Part shown: piece by piece, positions 9,903 through 16,804 of the stretch | Layout: every line of letters starts with the position of its first letter | Numbering within the stretch: the stretch's first letter is position 1 | DNA from: Bacilli bacterium | Lineage (GTDB): Bacteria > Bacillota_I > Bacilli_A > RFN20 > CAG-826 | NCBI GenBank assembly: GCA_024695405.1 | Contig: JAILIF010000084.1 | Location: 1-39,312 of the forward strand | Direction of reading: 5' to 3' | DNA length: 39,312 nt | Translations under genes and position numbers: made by a program | The notes under the pieces: model-generated | Told to the model about the DNA's origin: nothing | Database searches by the model: none | The model's input: only the letters and a program-made list of their open reading frames with translations

Positions 9903-9918
9903 AATAACATATGTTATT
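9903..9918. promoter_or_regulatory. 16-base perfect palindrome between divergent genes
   Basis: AATAACATATGTTATT is perfectly self-complementary and lies 22 bases upstream of the start of the leftward giant gene and 54 bases upstream of the rightward CPBP gene. The place and symmetry fit a dimeric repressor operator serving both genes. No T-run follows, so it is not an intrinsic terminator. The AT-rich setting makes chance symmetry possible. Confidence 0.35.
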
Positions 9919-9971
9919 GTTACAATTTGTACGAATATAGTGTATAGTTTTTTGTAGTGGAAATAAAGCAA

Positions 9972-10772
9972 ATGTTAAATTTAGAAGATCAGTATCAAGA
10001 AAATAAAAATAATTTCGAGGAAATCAATAATAACTTAGAAAAACTCGGAGACATAAGTTACACTCCTATTAAAAAAGACGATAAAAATGATGGAAAATTG
10101 CCTTTTATGACAAAGTTAATCATTTTTTTATGCGGTTTTTCTTACACTGGATTTTTACTTTTACAACTTATTTGGCTAATAATTCTTGGAAATATTTTTG
10201 AAGATAAAAATGCTGCAAATGTTGCAATATTAACAGGTACATATCTTACATTGTTTGTAATTATGATTGCCTTTGCGATTAAAAATAAGAAATATTTTTT
10301 ATCCAAAATTAAGGACCCTACAAAATACTTATATGGATTACTATTTGGGGTTGTAACTATTGGAATAGAGATTATTGTTTCGTATATTATCCAATCAATT
10401 TGTCCTTCTGATGTAAACGCTAATCAACAAACCGTTATAGATTTTACAACAAGTTATCCTACATTGATGTTTTTTATAACTGTTCTTGTTGGTCCTTTAT
10501 GTGAAGAGTTCACTTATAGAGTAGGTTTATACGAACTTTTGAAGGAAAAGAATGAAACGCTAGCATTTATTCTTACTTCTATCATCTTTGCGTTTATTCA
10601 TATCCAATTCACAGATACAACTTTTTTAGCAGAAATAACCGCTTTACCTGTTTATCTTACAATTGGCTTCTGTCTAACATATGGTTATAAATTATATGGC
10701 TTGCCATGTAGTTATGTTGCTCATGCATTTTTAAATTTAATTTCATTCTTATCGATTTTCGCTCAAATATGA
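9972..10772 (+). CDS. CPBP family intramembrane metalloprotease
   Basis: A multi-span membrane protein of 266 residues in the CAAX protease/bacteriocin-processing (CPBP, Abi) family. The conserved motifs are all present: the EExxxR motif in CEEFTYRVGLYELL, the FxxxH motif in FAFIHIQF and the HxxxN motif in HAFLNLIS. The N-terminal 45 residues are polar and possibly coiled-coil. The ATG at 9972 is chosen over an in-frame GTG at 9957; neither has a good ribosome binding site. Its TGA stop overlaps the start of the next gene (ATGA), so the two are coupled. Members process prenylated proteins or peptides or confer bacteriocin immunity; the substrate here is unknown. Confidence 0.9.
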   Translation: MLNLEDQYQENKNNFEEINNNLEKLGDISYTPIKKDDKNDGKLPFMTKLIIFLCGFSYTGFLLLQLIWLIILGNIFEDKNAANVAILTGTYLTLFVIMIAFAIKNKKYFLSKIKDPTKYLYGLLFGVVTIGIEIIVSYIIQSICPSDVNANQQTVIDFTTSYPTLMFFITVLVGPLCEEFTYRVGLYELLKEKNETLAFILTSIIFAFIHIQFTDTTFLAEITALPVYLTIGFCLTYGYKLYGLPCSYVAHAFLNLISFLSIFAQI

Positions 10773-11617
10773 AAAAAATATTAACTCTTAATTCTTTTTG
10801 GCTTAGATTAATCGCACTTATCACTATGACTATTGATCACATTGGTGCGGCTTTAAAATATGCTGATTACTATGTGCTAAGAATAATTGGTAGACTTGCT
10901 ATCCCAATTTTTTTCTTTTTAGCAGTTGAGGGCGCACTTAAAACTTCGAATAGAAAAAAATATATTTTTAGATTAGGTATTTTGGCGGTTGTTATAGGCA
11001 TTGCCTTAGGTGTTCTAGCTTTTGTAGATTCCCCTTATCAAACTCTTGGATTATCGGGAAACATTTTCATAGACATATTATTGATTGTAGTTAGTGTTGC
11101 AATATTAGAATCACCTAATAAGAAAATTAAGCCTTTAATTGCACTACCTATAGCCATTTCAATCTTTTCTTATGTTGTTTTAAGATTAGAAGGATGCGGA
11201 TGTGATGGAATTTATTACTGGTTCTTTCCACCACTTAGACCACAAACTGGATATTATGGTTATATGATGGGCATGGGTTTTTATTTAGCTAAGAAATATG
11301 CTCCATCATTTATAAATATCTATGCACCTGCACATGTTGGTGATGAGCAATATGAACAATTAATTAGAAACATATTTTCAGTTTTAGCGTTAGTTGTTAG
11401 TGCTATCTCTTTCTTAATTACAAATAGCTTATTCGACAGTATTTACGAGCAACAAATGGATGGCATACAGTCTTATGCAATATTAGCGGGCATTTTAATT
11501 CTTCTTTATAACGGCAAAAAAGGTTATAACGCTAAATGGTTTAAAGTTGCGTATTATTTGTATTACCCTATACACCTAGGTATAATTGGATTAGTATTTT
11601 TTATAATAGGAGTTTAG
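10769..11617 (+). CDS. TraX-like multi-span membrane protein
   Basis: A 282-residue polytopic membrane protein with the TraX family opening LIALITMTIDHIGAAL, followed by RIIGRLAIPIFFFLAVEGA and, later, YYGYMMGMGFYLAKKYAP. The family is named after F-plasmid TraX, which acetylates pilin, but chromosomal members in Firmicutes are widespread and have unknown acceptors. There are no conjugation genes nearby, so a role in pilin modification is unlikely. Four-base overlap with the CPBP gene upstream and a 2-base gap to thioredoxin downstream suggest one transcript. Confidence 0.85.
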   Translation: MKKILTLNSFWLRLIALITMTIDHIGAALKYADYYVLRIIGRLAIPIFFFLAVEGALKTSNRKKYIFRLGILAVVIGIALGVLAFVDSPYQTLGLSGNIFIDILLIVVSVAILESPNKKIKPLIALPIAISIFSYVVLRLEGCGCDGIYYWFFPPLRPQTGYYGYMMGMGFYLAKKYAPSFINIYAPAHVGDEQYEQLIRNIFSVLALVVSAISFLITNSLFDSIYEQQMDGIQSYAILAGILILLYNGKKGYNAKWFKVAYYLYYPIHLGIIGLVFFIIGV

Positions 11618-11619
11618 AT

Positions 11620-11928
11620 ATGATTATTCACGTTAAATCCTACGATGAATTCAAAGAATTGATTTCATCATCTGATTGTTTTGTTGACTTCTTTGCTACA
11701 TGGTGTGGTCCATGCAAAATGCTCTCACCTGTTATTGAAGAAATGGATGAAAAAGGTTCATTTGGAAATGTTAAAATCTTAAAAATTGATGTTGACGAAT
11801 GTTCTGATATCGCTAGAGATTATAAAATCCAAGCAGTCCCAACCTTAATGTTCTTTAAGAGTGGTAAGTTAGTTAACACCACTATGGGCTATAAAAACGA
11901 GAATGAATTATTAGATTTTATTAAATAG
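11620..11928 (+). CDS. trxA: Thioredoxin
   Basis: A 102-residue single-domain thioredoxin with the active site WCGPC at residues 28-32 (Cys29, Cys32) and the cis-proline segment AVPTLMFFKSGK. It reduces protein disulfides in the cytoplasm and would need a thioredoxin reductase, which is not in the window. A TAGGAGTTTAGAT sequence before the ATG provides the ribosome binding site inside the end of the TraX-like gene. It is the third and last protein gene of the rightward set before tRNA-Gly. Confidence 0.95.
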   Translation: MIIHVKSYDEFKELISSSDCFVDFFATWCGPCKMLSPVIEEMDEKGSFGNVKILKIDVDECSDIARDYKIQAVPTLMFFKSGKLVNTTMGYKNENELLDFIK

Positions 11929-11931
11929 CAT

Positions 11932-11960
11932 TTGCATTAATTCGCTAGTATGTTTATACT
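11932..11960 (+). promoter_or_regulatory. Sigma-A-type promoter for tRNA-Gly
   Basis: TTGCAT (11932-11937) and TATACT (11955-11960) are separated by exactly 17 bases. The predicted transcription start lies about 8 bases before the mature tRNA. The spacer also holds an inverted repeat: TAGTAT/ATACTA, flanked by AATTCGC (11940s) and GCGAATT at the tRNA border. Confidence 0.7.
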
Positions 11961-11974
11961 AATATTCGCGAATT

Positions 11975-12048
11975 GCAGGTGTAGTTCAGTGGTAGAACAC
12001 TAGCCTTCCAAGCTAGTTATGCGGGTCCGATTCCCGTCACCTGCTCCA
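11975..12048 (+). tRNA. tRNA-Gly (anticodon TCC)
   Basis: A 74-base cloverleaf. The acceptor GCAGGTG (11975-11981) pairs with CACCTGC (12038-12044), T is the discriminator, and the 3' CCA is encoded at 12046-12048. The anticodon loop CTTCCAA sits in the stem CTAGC/GCTAG and gives anticodon TCC, read as glycine (GGA, and GGG by wobble). The T-arm reads GGGTCCGATTCCCGTC-like with the standard TTC-type loop. It has its own promoter upstream and a hairpin terminator just downstream. Confidence 0.97.
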
Positions 12049-12058
12049 GATGTAAAAT

Positions 12059-12082
12059 AAGCAGTGCTTGAGCACTGCTTTT
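12059..12082. terminator. Intrinsic terminator after tRNA-Gly
   Basis: The perfect 9-base stem AAGCAGTGC/GCACTGCTT with loop TTGA is followed by TTTTCT on the plus strand. On the minus strand it lies directly after the RhuM-Fic stop, where the T-run is weaker, so it may serve both converging transcripts. Confidence 0.75.
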
Positions 12083-13030
12083 CTATTGCAATAGATTGGT
12101 AATAAGATTAATAATGATTTCCATTTCGTCAGGATTGCTTTCAGCAGTTAAGATTGTTACCGCAACTAAAGCTTCATTTGAAATAATTTGTCTATTATTC
12201 TTATAAAGTTTCTTACTCTTATAAAGAAAGTTGATAAACAAAGTAGCAGCTATTCTTTTACATCCATCTGCAAAAGGATGGTCTTTAACTAAGAAATATA
12301 ATAAATGAGCGGCTTTTTCTTCTATAGAAGGGTATAGTTCTTTCCCAAAGACATTTTGATAAACTTGTTGAATAATCCCGTTTAGTTTTCCTTCTTCTTT
12401 TTCTACACCAAACACATTGGACATTTCTTTGAATTTCATAGAGTCAATAATTTCTCTTGCTTCTTGATAAGTCATTAAATAATCACTTTTAGTACCTTTT
12501 GGTTTATCTAAAATTTGATGATCGTAACTATCAAGAAGATCTAAGGCTCTTGTATATTGATTAATAACTCTGGTTAGTTCTTCTTTATCAATATTTAGAG
12601 AATAAGACAGCATCCTGTTTTGTATATCAATAACTTTGCCTAGATTATCTAGCCTTTTTTGATTAACTGCATATCCTTGAATCAAATAATCCTTTAATAC
12701 TTTATTGGCCCATTTTCTAAAGAGTACGCCCCTTTTTGATTTAACTCTGTATCCAACCGAAATAATTACATCTAAATTGTAAAAAACAGGTGGTCTATTT
12801 TTCGGATTTTTCTCTTTACTACTTTTATGCATTTTTTGCATAGAAGTGTTTTTGTCTAATTCTCTTTCTTTGTAAATATTGTTAATATGTCGGGATATAA
12901 CAGCTTGGTCTCTATCGAATAAGATAGAAATTTCTTCTTGCGTTAACCACACAGTTTCATTGTCTTCGTCTGCTCGAACATCCAATACGAAATCATTGTC
13001 ACTAAATTTGACTAATTTTAAATTTTCCAT
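12083..13030 (-). CDS. RhuM family protein with C-terminal Fic/Doc domain
   Basis: A 315-residue two-domain protein. Residues 1-120 match RhuM virulence-associated proteins: VWLTQEEISILFDRDQAVISRHI, then FYNLDVIISVGYRVKSKRG and FRKWANKVLKDYL. Residues 190-290 form a Fic/Doc domain with the core motif HPFADGCKR at 251-259. Fic proteins transfer AMP or phosphate groups to targets. The usual motif is HPF(x)(D/E)GN(G/K)R, and here the Asn is Cys (C257), which could alter catalysis. A clear AAAGGAG ribosome binding site precedes the ATG, but it is buried in an 11-base hairpin stem, so translation is probably regulated. Such genes often sit in defence or accessory islands. There is no small antitoxin gene beside it; the RhuM half may act in its place. 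Confidence 0.88.
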   Translation of the reverse strand: MENLKLVKFSDNDFVLDVRADEDNETVWLTQEEISILFDRDQAVISRHINNIYKERELDKNTSMQKMHKSSKEKNPKNRPPVFYNLDVIISVGYRVKSKRGVLFRKWANKVLKDYLIQGYAVNQKRLDNLGKVIDIQNRMLSYSLNIDKEELTRVINQYTRALDLLDSYDHQILDKPKGTKSDYLMTYQEAREIIDSMKFKEMSNVFGVEKEEGKLNGIIQQVYQNVFGKELYPSIEEKAAHLLYFLVKDHPFADGCKRIAATLFINFLYKSKKLYKNNRQIISNEALVAVTILTAESNPDEMEIIINLITNLLQ

Positions 13031-13031
13031 T

Positions 13032-13068
13032 TTTTCTCCTTTCCGAAAGCGTTTTCAAAAGGAGAAAA
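13032..13068 (-). promoter_or_regulatory. Hairpin sequestering the RhuM-Fic ribosome binding site
   Basis: On the minus strand TTTTCTCCTTT (plus 13058-13068) pairs perfectly over 11 bases with AAAGGAGAAAA (plus 13032-13042), which contains the Shine-Dalgarno sequence of the gene starting at 13030. The 15-base loop can form an inner GAAA/TTTC stem. A transcript folded this way would be poorly translated unless an upstream structure or factor opened it. Confidence 0.6.
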
Positions 13069-13074
13069 TAAAAA

Positions 13075-13438
13075 GCCACAACTTTTCTCGTGATGAAAAC
13101 ACTCATATGTAGTTTCAATTGCTTTTTTAAGTAATCAAACTACCGGTGTTACATCACTGCTTCAGTTGGATGGCCTCTGACTCAAATATTACAATTTGTG
13201 CGGAGCGTGGTGATAAAAACCTTAATTTTAAGACCGTGTCCTAATGGTCGCCATTTATCTTAAAACGCATATCACTTCTGGGCGATGCTTTCCACATTGG
13301 TAGAATCTAACACACATCTACCAACCAAATTAACCATTTTGTTTATTATTGCGCTTTAGCCAAGTTTATACCTACTCTCGAAGTATTTCATTCTTCGGCC
13401 TTTTTACGCGCTCAAAGTCTCGCTAATATGGCTTAATA
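13075..13438. ncRNA. Candidate structured RNA or long regulated leader; no gene seen in 13031-13594
   Basis: This stretch has no credible coding frame but carries more G+C and more paired segments than its AT-rich surroundings. Perfect helices include TTGGTAGA/TCTACCAA (13297-13304 with 13317-13324), TTTTAAGA/TCTTAAAA (about 13228-13265), CGAAG/CTTCG (about 13379-13399), CAAAT/ATTTG (13183-13198) and GTAGTTT/AAACTAC (13110-13142). CATCAC near 13152 can pair either with GTGATG near 13091 or with GTGAT near 13209, as in a switching RNA. The strand is unsettled: a good promoter reads leftward into it and toward RhuM-Fic, while some helices gain G-U pairs only on the plus strand and others only on the minus. 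It matches no riboswitch, RNase P, tmRNA, SRP or 6S signature that I know. Confidence 0.5.
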
Positions 13439-13467
13439 GTTATAACATATATACTATTTTTAGTCAA
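13439..13467 (-). promoter_or_regulatory. Sigma-A-type promoter reading leftward into the structured region
   Basis: On the minus strand TTGACT (plus 13462-13467) and TATAAC (plus 13439-13444) are 17 bases apart, each 5 of 6 to consensus. The expected start is near 13432, giving a leader of about 400 bases before RhuM-Fic. The -35 box lies in a palindrome. Confidence 0.65.
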
Positions 13468-13481
13468 TAATTGACTAAAAA
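13457..13481. repeat. Inverted repeat of 11-base arms around divergent -35 boxes
   Basis: TTTTTAGTCAA (13457-13467) and TTGACTAAAAA (13471-13481) are perfect inverted arms with a 3-base centre. Each arm holds TTGACT on one strand. Only the leftward one has a matching -10 box at 17 bases. The symmetry could be an operator covering the promoter. Confidence 0.6.
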
Positions 13482-13512
13482 TGAACAAATTTTAAATTAA
13501 ATTATTATTAAG

Positions 13513-13540
13513 TTGTAAACAAACTAAAATATGATAGAGT
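13513..13540 (+). promoter_or_regulatory. Probable promoter of the HAD phosphatase-rdgB pair
   Basis: TTGTAA (13513-13518) and TAGAGT (13535-13540) are 16 bases apart. Directly downstream an 8-base inverted repeat, TTTTGGAT/ATCCAAAA (13544-13551 and 13555-13562), would form a hairpin in the leader or serve as an operator. Confidence 0.45.
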
Positions 13541-13594
13541 ATATTTTGGATTTTATCCAAAACGATACTTAATTACGTTTCAAGGGAGTTGAAC

Positions 13595-14221
13595 ATGAAA
13601 GATTATAAACTTTATATCTTTGACTTAGATGGCACAACAGTTGATTCTACGGAATGTTTTAAACATTGTTATGAAGCAGCTTTTGAAGCATGCGGCTTAA
13701 CTATTAATGATTCATATAACATCAACTATGTAATTCTAAATGTAGAAGAAGTTTATAACCAAATAAAAGACACAACTAATGTTTCTAATTCTCAAGAAAA
13801 ATTCTATGAAGCTTTTGTAAAAAACATATCTCCAACATTTATTAAATATGGGAAATTCTTTGATGATGTAAAAAGTGTTTTTGAAATACTAAAAAGTAAA
13901 AAAGCTTTAATAACAATATTTACTAATAGAGTATCAAAAGAGATTAAGGGTTTATTAAAAACCCATCCTGAAATAAACGAATATATAAACTCTTATGTTG
14001 GTGCTGATATGGTAAAAAACCCTAAACCTTCTCCTGATGGAATTATTAAATTATTAGATAAATACGAGTTAGAAAAAGAAGATGCCATATTTATCGGAGA
14101 TGGAGAAGGAGATTACGAAGCTGCCAGGGAAGCCGGAGTTGATTTCTTCTATATTGATAGATATAACATTAAAGAGTTGCCTCTCGAACAACACACTACT
14201 TTGGAGGATTTAATTAAATAA
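13595..14221 (+). CDS. HAD superfamily phosphatase, phosphoglycolate phosphatase-like
   Basis: A 208-residue haloacid dehalogenase-type hydrolase. Motif I FDLDGTTVDST holds the nucleophile Asp near the N-terminus. Motif II is the Thr of IFTNRVSK, followed by the Lys of NPKPSPDGI, and motif III is FIGDGEGDYEAAREAG. A helical cap lies between motifs I and II, as in Gph/PpaX enzymes, but the substrate cannot be fixed. I chose the ATG at 13595 because AAGGGAG lies at 13583-13588; an in-frame TTG at 13589 overlaps that site. It ends one base before rdgB, so both may clean up damaged or unwanted phosphate compounds from one transcript. Confidence 0.85.
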   Translation: MKDYKLYIFDLDGTTVDSTECFKHCYEAAFEACGLTINDSYNINYVILNVEEVYNQIKDTTNVSNSQEKFYEAFVKNISPTFIKYGKFFDDVKSVFEILKSKKALITIFTNRVSKEIKGLLKTHPEINEYINSYVGADMVKNPKPSPDGIIKLLDKYELEKEDAIFIGDGEGDYEAAREAGVDFFYIDRYNIKELPLEQHTTLEDLIK

Positions 14222-14222
14222 T

Positions 14223-14852
14223 ATGAATTACGAAATTATCTTAGCCACAAACAACAAACACAAATTACAAGAAGTTAGAGAAATTCTTTCTCCATGTGGA
14301 ATTGTTGTATATGGTCTTTCTGACTTACAATTGCATCCTGAAGAAGTTAATGAGAATGGCAAAGATTATTATGAAAACGCTTTGCTTAAGGCAAATAGCG
14401 TTAAACCATTAACAATATTACCTGTTATAGCTGATGATTCAGGATTAGAAGTAATTGCCTTAAATAATAAACCAGGACTTCATAGTGCTAGATATGCCTC
14501 AGAATGTGGAGGCCACGATAAAGCTATGGAAAATATCATTAATGACTTAAAAGGCAAAGATAGAAGCGCTAGATTCATTTGTGATATAGTCGCAATTAAT
14601 TTAGATGACAAGCCTCTTAAATTTGAAGGAATATGCGAAGGTGAAATCATAGATCATAAAGATGGAAGTTCTGGATTTGGATATGACCCAATTTTTAAAT
14701 GTAAAGCAACTGGCAAAACTTTTGCTAGTATGGATTCAAAAGAAAAGAACCTCTATTCTCATAGGGCTCTTGCACTTAAAAAATTTGTTACTTATTTAAG
14801 AGTTACTGGCAAAATATCACACCACAACACTCCATGTCACGAGCATCGCTAA
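14223..14852 (+). CDS. rdgB: XTP/dITP diphosphatase (RdgB/HAM1 family)
   Basis: A 209-residue Maf/HAM1-type nucleoside triphosphate pyrophosphatase that removes XTP and ITP from the nucleotide pool. The signatures ATNNKHKLQEVREIL at the N-terminus, PVIADDSGLEV in the middle and GSSGFGYDPIF with YSHRALALKKF near the C-terminus are all present. The length is typical (about 200). It follows the HAD gene by one base. Its last 36 bases overlap the 3' end of the convergent YhhN gene, so the terminal residues (HHNTPCHEHR) may be a recent extension. Confidence 0.93.
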   Translation: MNYEIILATNNKHKLQEVREILSPCGIVVYGLSDLQLHPEEVNENGKDYYENALLKANSVKPLTILPVIADDSGLEVIALNNKPGLHSARYASECGGHDKAMENIINDLKGKDRSARFICDIVAINLDDKPLKFEGICEGEIIDHKDGSSGFGYDPIFKCKATGKTFASMDSKEKNLYSHRALALKKFVTYLRVTGKISHHNTPCHEHR

Positions 14853-15509
14853 TCCTAAAGAGATTAGTAATTCTCCAACAAAATAAGTAGTCATGATATA
14901 GAAATGGGATTGTTTAACATCTTTGATGAAGTTGGAATAAAGTAAGAATCCATCACTAAAAATAAAGAAGATGTAACCCAATGTAATCAATAATCCTTGA
15001 TATGAGTCAGCATAAGCTGCTGTAACAAGGAGTGAGAAAACACCAATAAATACTAAGATAGGCATGTAAACATTTGCGAGTAATGCAAGTTTACCTGCGT
15101 ATCTTTTTGTTAATGGGAAGACAAATCTAATAATTAAAGCCAATGAGATAGCAAAAATAAAGTAAGCAATGAATGGTATTTTTGTATCCGATTGGAATAA
15201 GAAAATTGTTAATTGAATCAAGTTGCATAGATGTCCCAAGAAAAATAAAACCGAACCAGCAACAAAGAAACCCATGCTTTTCTTCTTAAATATTAAGAAA
15301 ACATCTCCTAACAAAGATAGCAATGGGAACATCCATATCAATGGATACTCTGGCACCAACAACATAATTGCTGGAACTAAGAAAATCATAGGAAAAGGTT
15401 TAGAAACCTTTCTAGCTTTTTCTTGTTCTGTTTTACAGAAATATAAATGGACTACTGATGCGACCGCAAATAATCCTAATAATACAATTGTTGGAATATA
15501 CTTTAGCAT
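14817..15509 (-). CDS. YhhN/TMEM86 family membrane protein (lysoplasmalogenase-like)
   Basis: A 230-residue protein with about eight hydrophobic helices. The family pattern is visible in SLLGDVFLIFKKKSMGFFVAG, FFLGHLCNLIQL and IFSDGFLLYSNF, where the conserved Asp and His residues lie. Characterised members hydrolyse the vinyl-ether bond of lysoplasmalogens in the membrane. Anaerobic Firmicutes often make plasmalogens, so the activity is plausible but inferred. A GGGGAG site inside the end of the amidohydrolase gene precedes the ATG at 15509, with a 7-base overlap of the two genes. That overlap suggests coupling with it. Confidence 0.82.
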   Translation of the reverse strand: MLKYIPTIVLLGLFAVASVVHLYFCKTEQEKARKVSKPFPMIFLVPAIMLLVPEYPLIWMFPLLSLLGDVFLIFKKKSMGFFVAGSVLFFLGHLCNLIQLTIFLFQSDTKIPFIAYFIFAISLALIIRFVFPLTKRYAGKLALLANVYMPILVFIGVFSLLVTAAYADSYQGLLITLGYIFFIFSDGFLLYSNFIKDVKQSHFYIMTTYFVGELLISLGLAMLVTWSVVV

Positions 15510-16750
15510 AGAATCTCCCCGTTGATTCTTTCTTTTACTTTCTCACAATTCTCATACATTTTGGATATTTCCTCTCCGAAGAAAAACTTTCCCTCCATGT
15601 ATAGAATCTTTCCGTCAATCATAGTCATTTTTACGGAAGTTTTCATACCGTTTTCAACAATTGACTGTGCGATATCAATTTTATCACTAATTAAATTAGA
15701 GTCTAGCATAATAATATCTGCTAGTTTACCTTCTGCTAAAATGTCGCAGTTATTTAACTTCATTGCTAAGGCACTATTTCTAGTGGCCATTTTCAAAATA
15801 TCGTAGCATGGAATATTAGGATTATTCTCACGAATTAATCTCATTTCAAGGAACATATTTAAATCATAGTTACTAGCAGGTCCATCTGTCCCGATAGAAA
15901 CATCAAAGCCCATATCAAAATACTTTTGAACTGGGCAAAGTCCATCATTTAAATATTTATTGCTTCCTGGACAAGTAATGATTGAAACATTTTTTTCTTT
16001 AAAAATCTTACAATCATCATCAGAGAAAAAGATACAGTGATAACCAGCACCACCATACTTATAAGCGCCTAAATCATCAAAGTATTTAACAGGTGAAACG
16101 CCATGTCTTTCATAGCATTCTTTAACTTCTTTTTCAGTTTCGCTGATATGAGTGTAGAAAGGTATTTTAAGTTCGTTAATAACTTCTAAGGTATTTTTCT
16201 TAGCGTCTTCACCTAACGTATACTCAGCATGAACACCAATTTGATATGTAACTAAAGAACTCTTTTTAGAATTGTACTCTTTATATAATCGAATCAATTC
16301 TTTTTTATTCGTATAAGAATTGTACATTCCTTGAAGAACCATCCTAAATCCTAATTCTTCAGATGCTCTTCCTATTTCAATTGGAAAGAAATACATATCT
16401 AATGCTGCAGTAATACCTGCTTGAATGTATTCAACAATTCCAACCTTAGTAGCGTAATAGACATCGCTTGGAGTAAGTTTATCTTCTCTAGGAAAGCAAT
16501 AAGTAAAAAGCCATTCTTGTAAAGGTAAGTCTTTTCCTCCACCTCTTAAAAATGTCATCCCAGTATGAGAATGAGCGTTCTTAAACCCCGGTAAAAGTAT
16601 ATTACCCTTACAATCGATCACATTATCTACGACACCATCAATATTAGATGCGATTTTTTCTATTTTATTTCCATTGATTAAAATATCCCCATTTAACATC
16701 GGGGAATCATCCATTTTAATGATATGTGCATTCTTAAGTAAGATTTTCAT
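15503..16750 (-). CDS. Amidohydrolase, SAH/5'-methylthioadenosine deaminase-like
   Basis: A 415-residue metal-dependent hydrolase of the TrzA/AtzA/MtaD branch. Metal ligands and active-site residues are visible: NAHSHTGM (H60, H62), VHAEYTLG (H174), THISETE (H201, E204) and IGTDGPASNYDLNMF (D289). The N-terminal strand region and C-terminal ADIIMLD segment form the small composite beta domain. Members deaminate S-adenosylhomocysteine, methylthioadenosine, guanine-like or triazine compounds; the first two are the usual bacterial role, and the substrate here is not proved. No Shine-Dalgarno sequence precedes the ATG at 16750. It diverges from the tyrS leader. Confidence 0.85.
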   Translation of the reverse strand: MKILLKNAHIIKMDDSPMLNGDILINGNKIEKIASNIDGVVDNVIDCKGNILLPGFKNAHSHTGMTFLRGGGKDLPLQEWLFTYCFPREDKLTPSDVYYATKVGIVEYIQAGITAALDMYFFPIEIGRASEELGFRMVLQGMYNSYTNKKELIRLYKEYNSKKSSLVTYQIGVHAEYTLGEDAKKNTLEVINELKIPFYTHISETEKEVKECYERHGVSPVKYFDDLGAYKYGGAGYHCIFFSDDDCKIFKEKNVSIITCPGSNKYLNDGLCPVQKYFDMGFDVSIGTDGPASNYDLNMFLEMRLIRENNPNIPCYDILKMATRNSALAMKLNNCDILAEGKLADIIMLDSNLISDKIDIAQSIVENGMKTSVKMTMIDGKILYMEGKFFFGEEISKMYENCEKVKERINGEILC

Positions 16751-16804
16751 CTTAATTATTTTAGAATCAATTAAGTATATTTACAAATTAAATATAGTTA
16801 TGAT

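Noticed and set aside
10769-11617. TraX-like gene as a sign of a conjugative element
   Set aside because: No relaxase, pilus or type IV secretion genes in the window; chromosomal TraX-like genes are common in Firmicutes.
12879-13112. Short rightward frame across the RhuM-Fic start as a possible antitoxin
   Set aside because: Overlaps the RhuM-Fic coding start on the other strand, has no good ribosome binding site and does not look like a known antitoxin.
13075-13438. Lysine riboswitch, RNase P RNA, tmRNA or T-box identity for the structured region
   Set aside because: Fragments such as GCCGAAG and GAGAGTAGG look familiar, but their order and the remaining conserved elements do not fit these classes.
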